Source: Neptunomonas marina (GTDB lineage: Bacteria > Pseudomonadota > Gammaproteobacteria > Pseudomonadales > Balneatricaceae). From it: 64,000 bases of DNA. The position numbers were made by a program, and so were the translations under genes. The notes under the pieces are model-generated. The model did no database searches and was not told the DNA's origin. It saw only the letters and a program-made list of their open reading frames with translations. The stretch's first letter is position 1. Each line of letters opens with the position of its first letter. Positions 1 to 9,485 of this stretch are shown piece after piece. Where the stretch lies: NCBI RefSeq assembly GCF_004005935.1, contig NZ_SACQ01000005.1:278836-342835 (forward strand), read 5' to 3'.

Positions 1-667
1 GTGCCGCTATGGAAAAGTGGTTCTCAAGTGCAGGTAATATGTCTTGGATACGATTGGCTGTTGTATCTGCTTGCCATTGGGTGGTGTCATCGGCTTCACC
101 TATATAGCCCCACAATGCGGCTATCGTGAACATACCAGCCCTATTGCCTGCGGTAATATCTCGTTGGTGGTCGCCGACATAGATGCATGTATCTGGCTCT
201 GTGCTGAGTATGTCGGCGGCCAGTAATAAAGCGTCGGGTGCCGGTTTGCTGTGGGTAACATCCTCGGGGCAAACGAGGCAATCGCAGCGCTCGAGCAAAT
301 CAAAGTGCGCTAGTATGGGTTGCGTGAAGTGGCGCGGCTTATTCGTGATAATGCCCCAAGGTGTGCCTTGCTCTTCAAAGTGTCTCAGTATGACTTCAAC
401 ACCCTGATAAAGCTCGCTCTTTGCAGTAGGTGCTTGGTGGTAGCGCTCTAAAAACTCTGCTTTTAATGGTGCAGTGTCACTTAATTTCGGGAACGCGTGA
501 GCCACCATCGCTGCAGCGCCCTCAGAAACTGTGGGTTTCAGCTCGTGATAGCTGATAGGTGGCATCTGTCGCTCAGCACGCATGGTATTTAAAATAAACA
601 GAAAGTCTTGTGCTGAATCGAGCAGAGTTCCATCTAAATCAAACAGCGCTGCGCCAAGGGTTTTCAT
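1..667 (-). CDS. mupP: MupP-type HAD phosphatase (N-acetylmuramic acid 6-phosphate phosphatase), 3' end cut by window edge
   Basis: The reverse strand reads from ATG at 667 through the left edge, giving about 222 codons with no stop, so only the last few residues should be missing. HAD motifs are all visible: DLDGTLLDS (nucleophile Asp10, Asp12), a Thr in IITNK, the Lys of SKPAPD and the acidic GDHQRD loop. In Pseudomonas the gene beside ubiG and gyrA is mupP, which dephosphorylates MurNAc-6-phosphate in the recycling route that bypasses de novo MurNAc synthesis; older annotations call it phosphoglycolate phosphatase (gph). The HAD class is certain. The MupP name rests on position and length. 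It starts 6 bases after the ubiG stop, so the two are co-transcribed. Confidence 0.88.
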   Translation of the reverse strand, partial: MKTLGAALFDLDGTLLDSAQDFLFILNTMRAERQMPPISYHELKPTVSEGAAAMVAHAFPKLSDTAPLKAEFLERYHQAPTAKSELYQGVEVILRHFEEQGTPWGIITNKPRHFTQPILAHFDLLERCDCLVCPEDVTHSKPAPDALLLAADILSTEPDTCIYVGDHQRDITAGNRAGMFTIAALWGYIGEADDTTQWQADTTANRIQDILPALENHFSIAA

Positions 668-673
668 CCTAAA

Positions 674-1381
674 TTACTCTGGTTTATGAACGGCAATCAT
701 ATAGTTCACGTCGACGTCATCTGGCGCAAGGCGGTACTGCTGCGTGAGCGGGTTGTAGGTCATCCCGGAGATATCATCAATCTCAAGCCCGCTTGCGCGA
801 ATCCAACCGGCCAGCTCAGCGGGTTGAATGAACTTGTTGAAGTCGTGGGTTCCCTGTGGCACCAGCTTGAGCAAGCGCTCTGCACCCAAAATGGCAAATA
901 GGTAGCTTTTGGGGTTGCGGTTTAAGGTTGAGAAAAATGCAGTGCCGCCGGGTTTGAGCATGGCTGCGCAAGCGGCAACAATGGAGGATGGATCGGGTAC
1001 GTGCTCGAGCATTTCCATGCAAGTAACCACATCAAAGGCTTCCGGATGCTGCTCTGCCATCTCTTCAGCGGTTGTTTGCTGGTAGTTTACCGAAACACCG
1101 CTTTCCAGGCCGTGCAATTTCGCTACTTTTAATGGCGCTGCGCCCATATCAATGCCGGTGACATCTGCGCCGCGTTGGGCCATGGATTCCGCCAGAATGC
1201 CGCCGCCACAGCCGACGTCAATGGTGCGCTTGCCTGCGAGTGCTGCGAAGCGGTCAATGTAGCCAACGCGAAGAGGATTAATATCGTGTAGGGGCTTAAA
1301 TTCGCTATTGCGGTCCCACCACCGGCTGGCTAATTCTTCAAACTTGGCAATCTCGGCAGCGTCTACGTTAGGTGCTTGCAT
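674..1381 (-). CDS. ubiG: Ubiquinone biosynthesis O-methyltransferase
   Basis: SAM-dependent methyltransferase that performs both O-methylation steps of ubiquinone synthesis at the inner face of the membrane. The family opening is clear ([19 protein letters not shown]), followed by [11 protein letters not shown], the SAM-binding DVGCGGG loop and the [10 protein letters not shown] motif. I start it at the ATG at 1381 (235 aa), which puts the conserved opening right after the start. A longer in-frame ATG at 1417 would add 12 residues unlike the family. Neither start has a strong ribosome binding site. It is divergent from gyrA across a 260-base gap, and mupP follows directly downstream. Confidence 0.95.
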   Translation of the reverse strand: MQAPNVDAAEIAKFEELASRWWDRNSEFKPLHDINPLRVGYIDRFAALAGKRTIDVGCGGGILAESMAQRGADVTGIDMGAAPLKVAKLHGLESGVSVNYQQTTAEEMAEQHPEAFDVVTCMEMLEHVPDPSSIVAACAAMLKPGGTAFFSTLNRNPKSYLFAILGAERLLKLVPQGTHDFNKFIQPAELAGWIRASGLEIDDISGMTYNPLTQQYRLAPDDVDVNYMIAVHKPE

Positions 1382-1564
1382 ACTTATCACTAAATTCTTG
1401 GTTACTCTTGCGCCCATTCTAACATCGACGCTTTAGTGAGGGCAGAAAAGAATTAGCAGTTAGCGTGATTTCAATTAGAAGTTGAAATAGGTAAGTGCTG
1501 TTTTAGTAAGTTGATTTTGTTGCAGTATCACGGCGTCAGATATGTCGATAGTGTAATTTTATGG

Positions 1565-1612
1565 TACAATCTCGCGGTTAAAAATGGCCTCTGTTTATCC
1601 GGCGGCCGGATA
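1565..1612 (+). promoter_or_regulatory. Putative gyrA promoter -10 and leader inverted repeat
   Basis: TACAAT at 1565-1570 is a good -10 box, but no convincing -35 is seen 16-18 bases upstream. Downstream, at 1596-1612, lies a perfect inverted repeat with 7-base arms TATCCGG and CCGGATA around CGG, placed in the expected 5' leader. It could be a small hairpin or an operator. The rest of the 260-base gap between ubiG and gyrA holds no gene I can support. Confidence 0.4.
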
Positions 1613-1641
1613 GATAGACCAACCAAGGAAAGCTGATACCT

Positions 1642-4236
1642 ATGGGTGATTTAGCCAAAGAGATTCTACCGGTAAATATCGAAGATGAGATGAAACAGTC
1701 TTATCTCGATTATGCAATGAGTGTCATTGTCGGGCGTGCCTTGCCTGACGTTCGAGATGGTTTGAAACCTGTGCATCGTCGCGTCCTATTTGCGATGAAT
1801 GAACTCGGGAACGACTGGAACAAGCCTTACAAAAAGTCGGCGCGTGTCGTCGGTGATGTAATAGGTAAATACCACCCCCACGGTGACAGTGCGGTCTATG
1901 ACACTATTGTGCGAATGGCACAGAACTTCTCCATGCGTTACACGCTGGTGGATGGTCAAGGTAACTTCGGTTCCGTTGATGGCGACTCAGCGGCTGCGAT
2001 GCGTTACACCGAAATTCGCATGGAGAAAATCTCTCATGAGCTGCTCTCCGATTTAGATAAAGAGACTGTCGACTACGTGCCAAACTATGATGGCACAGAG
2101 CAGATTCCTGACGTTTTACCAACACGTGTGCCCAACCTTTTGGTCAATGGCTCATCTGGTATTGCGGTAGGGATGGCGACCAATATTCCGCCACATAACC
2201 TGCGCGAAGTGATCAACGGCTGTTTAGCATTAATCGATGATCCCGCGATGGATATTGATGGCTTGATGGAACACATTCCAGGCCCTGACTTTCCAACAGG
2301 TGCCATTATTAATGGCCGTGCTGGGATCTTGCAGGCCTATCGTACCGGGCGCGGACGTATCTACATTCGCTCGCGTCACCACATCGAAGAGGACGAGCGC
2401 GGTAAAGCGTCGATCGTTGTCACCGAGATCCCTTATCAGCTGAACAAAGCGCGCTTGATTGAGAAGATCGCTGAGCTGGTCAAAGAGAAAAAGCTAGAGG
2501 GCATCACTGAACTTCGCGATGAGTCTGACAAAGACGGTATGCGTATCGTTATTGAGCTGCGTCGCGGTGAGATGCCTGATGTGGTTGCCAATAACTTGTT
2601 CGCGCAAACACAGATGGAAGGTGTGTTTGGGATCAACGTGGTTGCGCTTGTCGATGGCCAACCAAAAATTCTGAACCTAAAAGAGCTGCTTGAAAACTTT
2701 ATTCGCCATCGCCGCGAAGTTGTCACACGCCGTACGGTTTATCTGCTGCGCAAAGCCCGTGAGCGCGGCCACGTGCTTGAAGGCCTTGCTATCGCGCTGG
2801 CGAATATTGACGAAGTCATTGAACTGATCAAGCAGTCTCCGACACCGGCTGAAGCCAAAGAGCGTCTGGTGGAAACGGCGTGGGCGCCGGGCTCTGTGAC
2901 CGGTATGTTGGAGCGTGCAGGTGAAGGTGCTTGTCGACCTGACGGTCTAGAGGATCATTTTGGTCTAGTTGATGGCAAGTACCACTTGTCTCCCGTGCAA
3001 GCACAAGCGATTTTGGATCTGCGTTTACACCGCCTAACAGGCCTTGAGCACGAAAAACTCATCGCTGAGTATCAGGAGCTGCTGGATCGCATCGCTGAGC
3101 TATTAGAAATTTTGGGTTCATACGAGCGCTTGATGGAAGTAATCCGTGAAGAGCTAGTGGCGATTCAAGCTGAGTATGGTGATGATCGCCGTACAGAAAT
3201 TATTGCGTCTAAGCGTGATTTAACAGTTGCTGATCTCATCACTGAAGAGGATATGGTTGTCACTATATCTCATGGTGGCTATGCGAAAACGCAACCGTTA
3301 ACGGACTACCAAGCCCAGCGCCGAGGCGGAAAAGGTAAATCAGCGACTGCAGTTAAAGATGAAGACTTTGTCGAGCATCTATTAATTGCCAGCACTCATG
3401 ACACCATTCTGTGCTTTAGCAACCGTGGCAAAGTTTACTGGTTAAAAGTGTACGAAATTCCTGTCGCTAGCCGTACGGCTCGTGGTCGCCCTATCGTCAA
3501 TATCTTGCCGTTAGAAGAAGGCGAACGTATCTCTACGATTCTGCCGGTGAAAGAGTACAGCGAAGACCGCTATGTATTTATGGCAACTTCTAGCGGTGTT
3601 GTTAAGAAGACATCGCTGGCTAACTTCTCCCGCCCTCGTACAAGCGGCTTGATCGCTGTTGACTTGCTTGAGAACGATGCTCTTATCGGAGCTGCGATCA
3701 CCGAAGGCGATGACGATATTCTGCTGGTAACAAGTACGGGTAAAGCGGCGCGCTTCCACGAAGGTGAAGTACGTGCCATGGGTCGTACAGCACGCGGTGT
3801 CCGCGGCGTTAAGATGAAAGATGATGCGCGTGTTATCTCGCTAATCATTCCCAAAGAGGGCGGTCGTGTGTTGACTGCATCTGAGCGCGGTTATGGTAAG
3901 CAAACCCTTGTGGAAGACTTCCCGTGTAAAGGCCGCGGTAACCAAGGTGTTATTGGTATGCAGTGCACAGAGCGCAATGGCCAATTGGCCGGTGCTGTGC
4001 AGGTCTTTGATGGCGACGATATGATGCTGATCAGTGACCAAGGCACCATGGTGCGTACGCGTACTTCTGAAATCTCAGTGCTGGGCCGCAACACTCAAGG
4101 TGTTCGTCTGATTCGCGTTGCGGATGATGAAAACTTGGTGGGGTTAGCGCGGATTGAGGAGCCAGAAGAGCCCGAGGATGAGGCTTTGACGGATGCTGAT
4201 GAGGTGCAAGAAGACGCACCGCAAGCTGACAATTAA
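1642..4236 (+). CDS. gyrA: DNA gyrase subunit A
   Basis: Breakage-reunion subunit of DNA gyrase, which introduces negative supercoils with GyrB. The 864-residue length is typical. The N-terminal part lines up without gaps with E. coli GyrA as I recall it. The catalytic tyrosine is Tyr122 in AAAMRYTE. The quinolone-determining region [13 protein letters not shown] keeps Ser83 and Asp87, the susceptible-type residues. The GyrA box QRRGGKG near residue 560 marks the start of the DNA-wrapping beta-pinwheel domain, and the C-terminus is a run of acidic residues. The start ATG is preceded by AAGGAAAG. A strong terminator follows, so it appears to be a single-gene transcript. Confidence 0.98.
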   Translation: MGDLAKEILPVNIEDEMKQSYLDYAMSVIVGRALPDVRDGLKPVHRRVLFAMNELGNDWNKPYKKSARVVGDVIGKYHPHGDSAVYDTIVRMAQNFSMRYTLVDGQGNFGSVDGDSAAAMRYTEIRMEKISHELLSDLDKETVDYVPNYDGTEQIPDVLPTRVPNLLVNGSSGIAVGMATNIPPHNLREVINGCLALIDDPAMDIDGLMEHIPGPDFPTGAIINGRAGILQAYRTGRGRIYIRSRHHIEEDERGKASIVVTEIPYQLNKARLIEKIAELVKEKKLEGITELRDESDKDGMRIVIELRRGEMPDVVANNLFAQTQMEGVFGINVVALVDGQPKILNLKELLENFIRHRREVVTRRTVYLLRKARERGHVLEGLAIALANIDEVIELIKQSPTPAEAKERLVETAWAPGSVTGMLERAGEGACRPDGLEDHFGLVDGKYHLSPVQAQAILDLRLHRLTGLEHEKLIAEYQELLDRIAELLEILGSYERLMEVIREELVAIQAEYGDDRRTEIIASKRDLTVADLITEEDMVVTISHGGYAKTQPLTDYQAQRRGGKGKSATAVKDEDFVEHLLIASTHDTILCFSNRGKVYWLKVYEIPVASRTARGRPIVNILPLEEGERISTILPVKEYSEDRYVFMATSSGVVKKTSLANFSRPRTSGLIAVDLLENDALIGAAITEGDDDILLVTSTGKAARFHEGEVRAMGRTARGVRGVKMKDDARVISLIIPKEGGRVLTASERGYGKQTLVEDFPCKGRGNQGVIGMQCTERNGQLAGAVQVFDGDDMMLISDQGTMVRTRTSEISVLGRNTQGVRLIRVADDENLVGLARIEEPEEPEDEALTDADEVQEDAPQADN

Positions 4237-4242
4237 GTCATG

Positions 4243-4274
4243 TAAAGTGCGGCTCAGGCCGCACTTTATGTTTT
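4243..4274 (+). terminator. Rho-independent terminator after gyrA
   Basis: Perfect 11-base-pair stem TAAAGTGCGGC with loop TCAG and the complementary arm ending at 4268, followed by ATGTTTT. It lies 7 bases past the gyrA stop and 30 bases before the serC start. Confidence 0.85.
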
Positions 4275-4303
4275 AGGTATAGATAACGTTAAGAGATTGA
4301 GAT

Positions 4304-5386
4304 ATGGCACGTAAATTTAACTTCAGTGCAGGGCCTGCCGCACTACCTGAAGCCGTTCTTGCGCAAGCGCAAGAGGAACTATTGGACTGGCATGGCAACG
4401 GCTTATCTATTATGGAGATGAGTCACCGAAGTGATGAATTCGTCTCGGTTGCCTCGCAAGCTGAGCAAGATCTGCGTGACCTACTCTCGATCCCGGATAA
4501 CTATAAAGTTCTATTCCTTCAAGGTGGTGCTACAAGTCAGTTCTCATTTCTGCCGCTGAACTTATTGGGTGATCGCAATAGTGCGGATTACATCAATACC
4601 GGCGTGTGGTCCAAGAAAGCTATCGCTGAAGCACAGCGCTACTGCCAAGTGAATATTGCCGCAACAACAGAGTCTGAGCGCTTCTTCTGTGCCCCTGAGC
4701 AGGCGCAACTGCAGCTAGACCCCAATGCAGCTTATGTTCACTACACCTCGAATGAAACCATTGGTGGAGTGGAGTTTGATTACATTCCGCAAACGGGTGA
4801 TGTCCCGTTGGTGGTGGATATGTCCTCTAACATTCTTTCCAGCGCGCTTGATGTCTCTAAGTTTGGTGTGATCTATGCCGGTGCGCAGAAGAATATCGGT
4901 CCTGCTGGGTTAACTGTCGTAATCATTCGTGATGATCTGCTTGGTAAAGCGCAAGCCATGACGCCAACCATGATGAACTATGCAGTCCATGCGAAAGCTG
5001 ACTCAATGAATAATACGCCTCCTACCTTTGGCTGGTACTTGGCGGGGTTGGTTTTCCAATGGTTGAAACAGCAAGGTGGCGTGGAAGCGATGGCGCAAAC
5101 CAACGCGCGTAAAGCCAGCAAACTCTATGCTGCGATCGATAGTAGTGATTTTTATGCCAACCCTGTTGCGCTGCGCAACCGTTCTCGTATGAATGTGCCG
5201 TTTACACTCGCGGATGCTGCGCTTGATAGTGTCTTTTTAGAGGAGTCAAAGGCTGCAGGTTTGCTGAACTTGGAAGGACATCGTTCCGTGGGTGGGATGC
5301 GTGCCAGCATCTATAACGCTGTACCAGAAGCGGCAGTGGATGCATTGGTTCAGTTCATGGCAGAGTTTGAGCGCCGCCACGGCTAG
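4304..5386 (+). CDS. serC: Phosphoserine aminotransferase
   Basis: PLP enzyme that converts 3-phosphohydroxypyruvate to phosphoserine with glutamate (serine synthesis) and also acts in pyridoxal phosphate synthesis. The opening RKFNFSAGPAALP is the family signature, and the PLP lysine is Lys196 in GAQKNIGPAG. QGGATSQF and the GGMRASIYNA end region are also typical. At 360 aa it has the usual length. It sits 8 bases upstream of pheA and is probably co-transcribed with the aromatic amino acid genes, as in Pseudomonas. Confidence 0.97.
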   Translation: MARKFNFSAGPAALPEAVLAQAQEELLDWHGNGLSIMEMSHRSDEFVSVASQAEQDLRDLLSIPDNYKVLFLQGGATSQFSFLPLNLLGDRNSADYINTGVWSKKAIAEAQRYCQVNIAATTESERFFCAPEQAQLQLDPNAAYVHYTSNETIGGVEFDYIPQTGDVPLVVDMSSNILSSALDVSKFGVIYAGAQKNIGPAGLTVVIIRDDLLGKAQAMTPTMMNYAVHAKADSMNNTPPTFGWYLAGLVFQWLKQQGGVEAMAQTNARKASKLYAAIDSSDFYANPVALRNRSRMNVPFTLADAALDSVFLEESKAAGLLNLEGHRSVGGMRASIYNAVPEAAVDALVQFMAEFERRHG

Positions 5387-5394
5387 GAGCAAGT

Positions 5395-6495
5395 ATGACG
5401 ACCAAACAGGAAGAGGCGTTGGGTGAGCTGCGCCAGCAGATCGATAGTATTGATAAGCAGATTCATCAGTTGCTTAACCAGCGCGCTCGTTGTGCTCAAG
5501 GTGTGGCTGAAGTAAAGCAAGAGTTTCAGGGTGAAGAGGATGCTGTTTTTTATCGTCCTGAGCGCGAAGCGCAAGTATTAAGACGCGTGATGGAGCGGAA
5601 CGAGGGGCCGCTGCCCGACAAAGAGGTGGCGCGGCTTTTCCGTGAAATTATGTCGGTCTGTCTAGCGTTAGAGCAGCCGATGCGCGTGGCGTTTTTAGGC
5701 CCTGAAGGGACGTTTACGCATCAAGCGGCGTTGAAGCACTTCGGTGGTTCTGCTGTTAGTGCACCGTTAACCTCCTTGGATCAAGTCTTTCGTGAAGTTG
5801 AGGCCGGTGCTGCACACTATGGCGTGGTACCGATCGAGAACTCCACCGAAGGTATGGCGACCCATACTCTCGACCTGTTTAAGCGTTTTAACTTGCAGAT
5901 CTGTGGTGAACTAGAGCTGCCGATTCATCATCAGCTACTGGCGCAAGCGGGTACCGAAAGCAGCGATGTTAAAACGATTTATGCCCATCAGGAGTCGTTT
6001 GCCCAGTGCAGTAACTGGCTTGAGCAACACTACCCGCAGGCTGCCAAGATTACCGTTAACTCTAACGCTGAAGGCGCTCGTATCGCCGCTGGTGAACAGG
6101 GGGCTGCGGCGATTGCTGGTGACATTGCTGCCGATTTGTACAAGTTGGAAGCTCTGGCGCGCAATATCGAAGACCTCCCTGACAACACAACTCGGTTTTT
6201 GATTTTAGGCAATCAGGATGTGGGTGTAAGCGGCAAAGACAAAACGTCGATCTTGTTATGTGCTCACGATAAACCCGGCGCGCTTTACTCGTTACTAGAA
6301 CCGTTTCATCGCCATGGTATCAGTCTTACACGTATTGAAACCCGTCCGGGCAATGGCACTGGGTGGAGCTATATGTTTTACATCGACTTTGAAGGCCATG
6401 CCGAGGAGCCCGGTGTGCAAGAGGTGTTAAAGGAGCTTGAAGCCGGTTCTGTTGAGTTAAAACTTCTGGGCTCGTATCCACAGGCTGTGCTGTAA
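5395..6495 (+). CDS. pheA: Bifunctional chorismate mutase / prephenate dehydratase
   Basis: Makes prephenate from chorismate and phenylpyruvate from prephenate, the phenylalanine branch. Residues about 1-90 are an AroQ-type chorismate mutase helix bundle (LRQQIDSIDKQIHQLLNQR). About 95-275 form the prephenate dehydratase domain, with LGPEGTFTHQAA, PIENSTEGMATHTLDL and the catalytic TRF within DNTTRFLIL. From about 283 an ACT domain carries the phenylalanine-binding GAL and ETRPG motifs, so feedback control is expected. In the Pseudomonas order hisC follows; here tyrA-aroA follows after 52 bases. Confidence 0.97.
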   Translation: MTTKQEEALGELRQQIDSIDKQIHQLLNQRARCAQGVAEVKQEFQGEEDAVFYRPEREAQVLRRVMERNEGPLPDKEVARLFREIMSVCLALEQPMRVAFLGPEGTFTHQAALKHFGGSAVSAPLTSLDQVFREVEAGAAHYGVVPIENSTEGMATHTLDLFKRFNLQICGELELPIHHQLLAQAGTESSDVKTIYAHQESFAQCSNWLEQHYPQAAKITVNSNAEGARIAAGEQGAAAIAGDIAADLYKLEALARNIEDLPDNTTRFLILGNQDVGVSGKDKTSILLCAHDKPGALYSLLEPFHRHGISLTRIETRPGNGTGWSYMFYIDFEGHAEEPGVQEVLKELEAGSVELKLLGSYPQAVL

Positions 6496-6547
6496 AGAGA
6501 AACGTGATGTCGTCTTTTAGCATCTGTGGTAAGCGAGGAGAGAGGTC

Positions 6548-8770
6548 GTGACTCCGTTAGTAGATAACCTATTAGTCATCGGTCTGGGTATGATCGGTGG
6601 CTCGTTGGCTAAAGCGTTAAAGCAGCGTGGCTTTGCGCGTAGTGTTATTGGCTCTGATCGAAATGAAGATGAGCTGACAAAAGGCGTGAGCCTTGGCGTT
6701 ATTGATGAAGCAGGCTTTGACTTAGCGGCGGCTGTCGCTAAGTCAGACTTGATCGTGCTGGCTGTGCCGGTAAAGGCCACCGAAACGGTGCTCAGGGCGA
6801 TTCAACCTTATCTAAAAGCTGAGGTTGTCCTAACAGATGTAGGCAGTACAAAGCGCAATGTTATTGAAGCGGCGCAAGCGGTTTTTGGTCGTGTACCGGA
6901 GTGGTTTGTACCAGGGCATCCCATAGCTGGCTCCGAGAAAAGCGGTGTTGCTGCGGCTGACGCTGATCTGTTTAAAAAGCACAAAGTCATTGTTGCGCCA
7001 TTGGACGACACCTCGAAAGAGGCGCAACAGTTGGTCTCCCGCATGTGGCAAGTGACCGGCGCCGAGCTGATTCAGATGGATATCCATCGCCATGATGAAG
7101 TTTTGGCAGCCACAAGCCATCTTCCTCATGTGTTAGCGTTTTCGTTGGTAGATACGTTGGCGAAAGAGCAAGACAATCTGGAGATTTTTCGCTATGCGGC
7201 GGGTGGTTTTCGAGACTTTACCCGTATTGCGGCATCTGATCCGACGATGTGGCGAGATGTCTGCGACGCCAACCAAGCAGAGTTGCTTGCGCAAATCGAT
7301 AAGTTTACTGCTGGTTTAAGCACGTTGCGCCAAGCGATTGTCGAGAATGATGGCCAACAGATGCTGGGTATTTTTACCCGCGCCAAAGCGGCCCGTGAGC
7401 ATTTCACGAAAATGCTGGCTGGCACTGCTTATTCACAAAAACATAACAATGTTGACGTAACCTTCCACGCCCATTCTGGTGGTGTGATTAATGGCCAAGT
7501 GGTTGTGCCAGGTGATAAATCGATCTCGCACCGCGCTATTATTTTCGGCGCATTAGCTGAGGGCGAAACAATCATCGATGGCTTTTTAGAATGTGAAGAT
7601 AGTCTCGCCACGCTGCAGGCTTTTCGTGATATGGGTGTCGTGATTGAGGGCCCTTATCAAGGGCGTGTGAAGATTTATGGCGTAGGGCTGCATGGCCTCT
7701 GCGAACCGCCGGGGCCGCTCTATCTTGGAAACTCCGCCACCGCGATGCGTTTGATGGCGGGGCTGCTAGCTGCTCAACCATTTGACACTGTTTTACAGGG
7801 AGACGCCTCGCTCTCGTCTCGCCCAATGGAACAAGTTGTAGAGCCACTACGCCGTATGGGTGCCACTATTTCAACAACAGATGGTCACGCGCCACTGCTG
7901 ATTAAAGGCGGTCCTATCCAGAGCCAAGAGGGAACATTAGTTGCTGCTAACTCCCAAATCAAAACGGCGCTGATGTTGGCTGCTCTGTACGCGCAAGATG
8001 CGATTGAGATAGCGGAGCCCTCTCTGACGCGTGATCATACTGAACGCATGTTGCGCCAGTTTGGTGCGAACGTGACGGTTCGTGATGGGAGTGTCGCGTT
8101 TGAAGGGGCTCAGCGTTTGTGCGGGACGCACCTGCAAATACCCGCAGACCTCTCTTCAGCAGCGCTATTTATCCTAGCGGCGCTTATCACCGAGCAATCT
8201 GACTTGCTGATAACGCGAGTAGGCATAAACCCTGGCCGTAAAACTGTGCTTGATGTGCTGTGTCGGATGGGTGGTGCAATTACACTCTCTCAGGAACATG
8301 ATTTGGATGGTGAGCCGGTGGCTGATATTCATGTCCGTTCCTCCGAGCTAGTCGGGACATCGGTTGACGCAAGTGAAATGTTGCATGCCATTGATGATTT
8401 TCCGGTTATCTGTGTTGCAGCAGCCCTTGCAAACGGTGAAACAGTGATTGCACGTGTGCCTGAGCTTGAGCATAAGGAGAGCAACCAGATAGAGGTCATT
8501 ACGCAAGCGCTACTATCGATGGGCGCGTCAATCAGCGTAGAGCCAACTGAAATTCGTATTAGAGGCAAAGCGCTATTGAACGGCGCTGAGCTTACCAGCG
8601 GTGATGACCACCGTATTGCGATGGCGCTCGCTGTTGCTGCTGCTCGTGCAGAGGGTGATGTGGTCATTAAGGGGTGTGCCAATGTTGCGACCTCATTCCC
8701 AGATTTTGCCGAGGTTGCTAGTAAGGCAGGCTTGAAGATTCATAAGGAGGAGACGGATGTCTCAAAGTAA
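6548..8770 (+). CDS. tyrA-aroA: Fused prephenate/cyclohexadienyl dehydrogenase and EPSP synthase (TyrA-AroA)
   Basis: A 740-residue fusion. Residues 1 to about 295 are a TyrA dehydrogenase with the NAD-binding GLGMIGGS loop and the [10 protein letters not shown] motif, acting in tyrosine synthesis. From about 305 onwards is 5-enolpyruvylshikimate-3-phosphate synthase, with Lys324 in [29 protein letters not shown] and the C-terminal [10 protein letters not shown]. The same fusion is common in Pseudomonas relatives. The alanine in GNSATAMRL (residue 397) replaces the usual glycine of E. coli-type enzymes; see findings. The start is GTG after a GAGGAGAGAGG purine run. The end overlaps cmk by 14 bases, implying translational coupling. 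Confidence 0.95.
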   Translation: MTPLVDNLLVIGLGMIGGSLAKALKQRGFARSVIGSDRNEDELTKGVSLGVIDEAGFDLAAAVAKSDLIVLAVPVKATETVLRAIQPYLKAEVVLTDVGSTKRNVIEAAQAVFGRVPEWFVPGHPIAGSEKSGVAAADADLFKKHKVIVAPLDDTSKEAQQLVSRMWQVTGAELIQMDIHRHDEVLAATSHLPHVLAFSLVDTLAKEQDNLEIFRYAAGGFRDFTRIAASDPTMWRDVCDANQAELLAQIDKFTAGLSTLRQAIVENDGQQMLGIFTRAKAAREHFTKMLAGTAYSQKHNNVDVTFHAHSGGVINGQVVVPGDKSISHRAIIFGALAEGETIIDGFLECEDSLATLQAFRDMGVVIEGPYQGRVKIYGVGLHGLCEPPGPLYLGNSATAMRLMAGLLAAQPFDTVLQGDASLSSRPMEQVVEPLRRMGATISTTDGHAPLLIKGGPIQSQEGTLVAANSQIKTALMLAALYAQDAIEIAEPSLTRDHTERMLRQFGANVTVRDGSVAFEGAQRLCGTHLQIPADLSSAALFILAALITEQSDLLITRVGINPGRKTVLDVLCRMGGAITLSQEHDLDGEPVADIHVRSSELVGTSVDASEMLHAIDDFPVICVAAALANGETVIARVPELEHKESNQIEVITQALLSMGASISVEPTEIRIRGKALLNGAELTSGDDHRIAMALAVAAARAEGDVVIKGCANVATSFPDFAEVASKAGLKIHKEETDVSK

Positions 8771-9452
8771 TAACTCTGTCCCGGTCATCACGGTAGATGG
8801 TCCAAGTGGCTCTGGTAAGGGAACCATTTGTCGACTATTGGCAGAGGCGCTTGGTTGGCGTTTGCTTGATAGCGGTGCACTTTACCGCTTGACTGCTCTT
8901 GCTGCTAGCCATCATGGCGTGGGTATTGAAGACGAAGAAGCACTCTGTGTTCTGGCTGCTCACTTGGATGTGCAGTTCGTGGCAGCAGAAGGTGAAGAGG
9001 GTGTGCAGATCATCTTAGAAGGTGAAGAGGTGACGCAGGCGATTCGGGCTGAAGCGGTTGGCAGCGATGCATCGCGAGTGGCCTCAGTACCAGCCGTACG
9101 AGACGCATTGCTGGAGCGTCAGCGAGCGTTCGCCGAAGCCCCAGGGCTTGTTGCTGATGGCCGTGATATGGGAACTGTTGTTTTTCCCTCCGCGCCATTA
9201 AAAGTCTATTTAGATGCGAGTGTCGAAGAGAGAGCTAATCGACGGTATAACCAGTTGATTAATAAGGGGGTCGATGCTAGCCTTGAAGTAATATTAGCGG
9301 ACTTGAAAGCTCGAGACGCACGTGATATGAACCGCAGTGTAGCGCCCTTGAAGCCCGCCGATGACGCTATCATCTTGGATTCGACCCAGATGACGATTGA
9401 TGCTGTTTTGAACGCAGTTCTTGAAGAAGCTCGACATAAGGGGCTGCGATAG
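8757..9452 (+). CDS. cmk: Cytidylate kinase
   Basis: Phosphorylates CMP and dCMP to the diphosphates using ATP. A P-loop GPSGSGKGT is near the N-terminus, followed by LDSGALYR and the [11 protein letters not shown] motif typical of bacterial Cmk. At 231 aa it has the normal length. The start ATG lies inside the end of aroA and has a strong AAGGAGG binding site. It is followed 33 bases later by rpsA, the widely conserved cmk-rpsA pairing. Confidence 0.97.
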   Translation: MSQSNNSVPVITVDGPSGSGKGTICRLLAEALGWRLLDSGALYRLTALAASHHGVGIEDEEALCVLAAHLDVQFVAAEGEEGVQIILEGEEVTQAIRAEAVGSDASRVASVPAVRDALLERQRAFAEAPGLVADGRDMGTVVFPSAPLKVYLDASVEERANRRYNQLINKGVDASLEVILADLKARDARDMNRSVAPLKPADDAIILDSTQMTIDAVLNAVLEEARHKGLR

Positions 9453-9485
9453 ACTTTAGCTAGCACGCACGAGGAAGGTTTGATT

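Noticed and set aside
44..407. Plus-strand reading frames at the left edge
   Set aside because: They are shadows of the minus-strand mupP gene, whose HAD motifs read clearly on the reverse strand.
1723..2010. Quinolone-resistance change in gyrA
   Set aside because: Ser83 and Asp87 are the susceptible-type residues.
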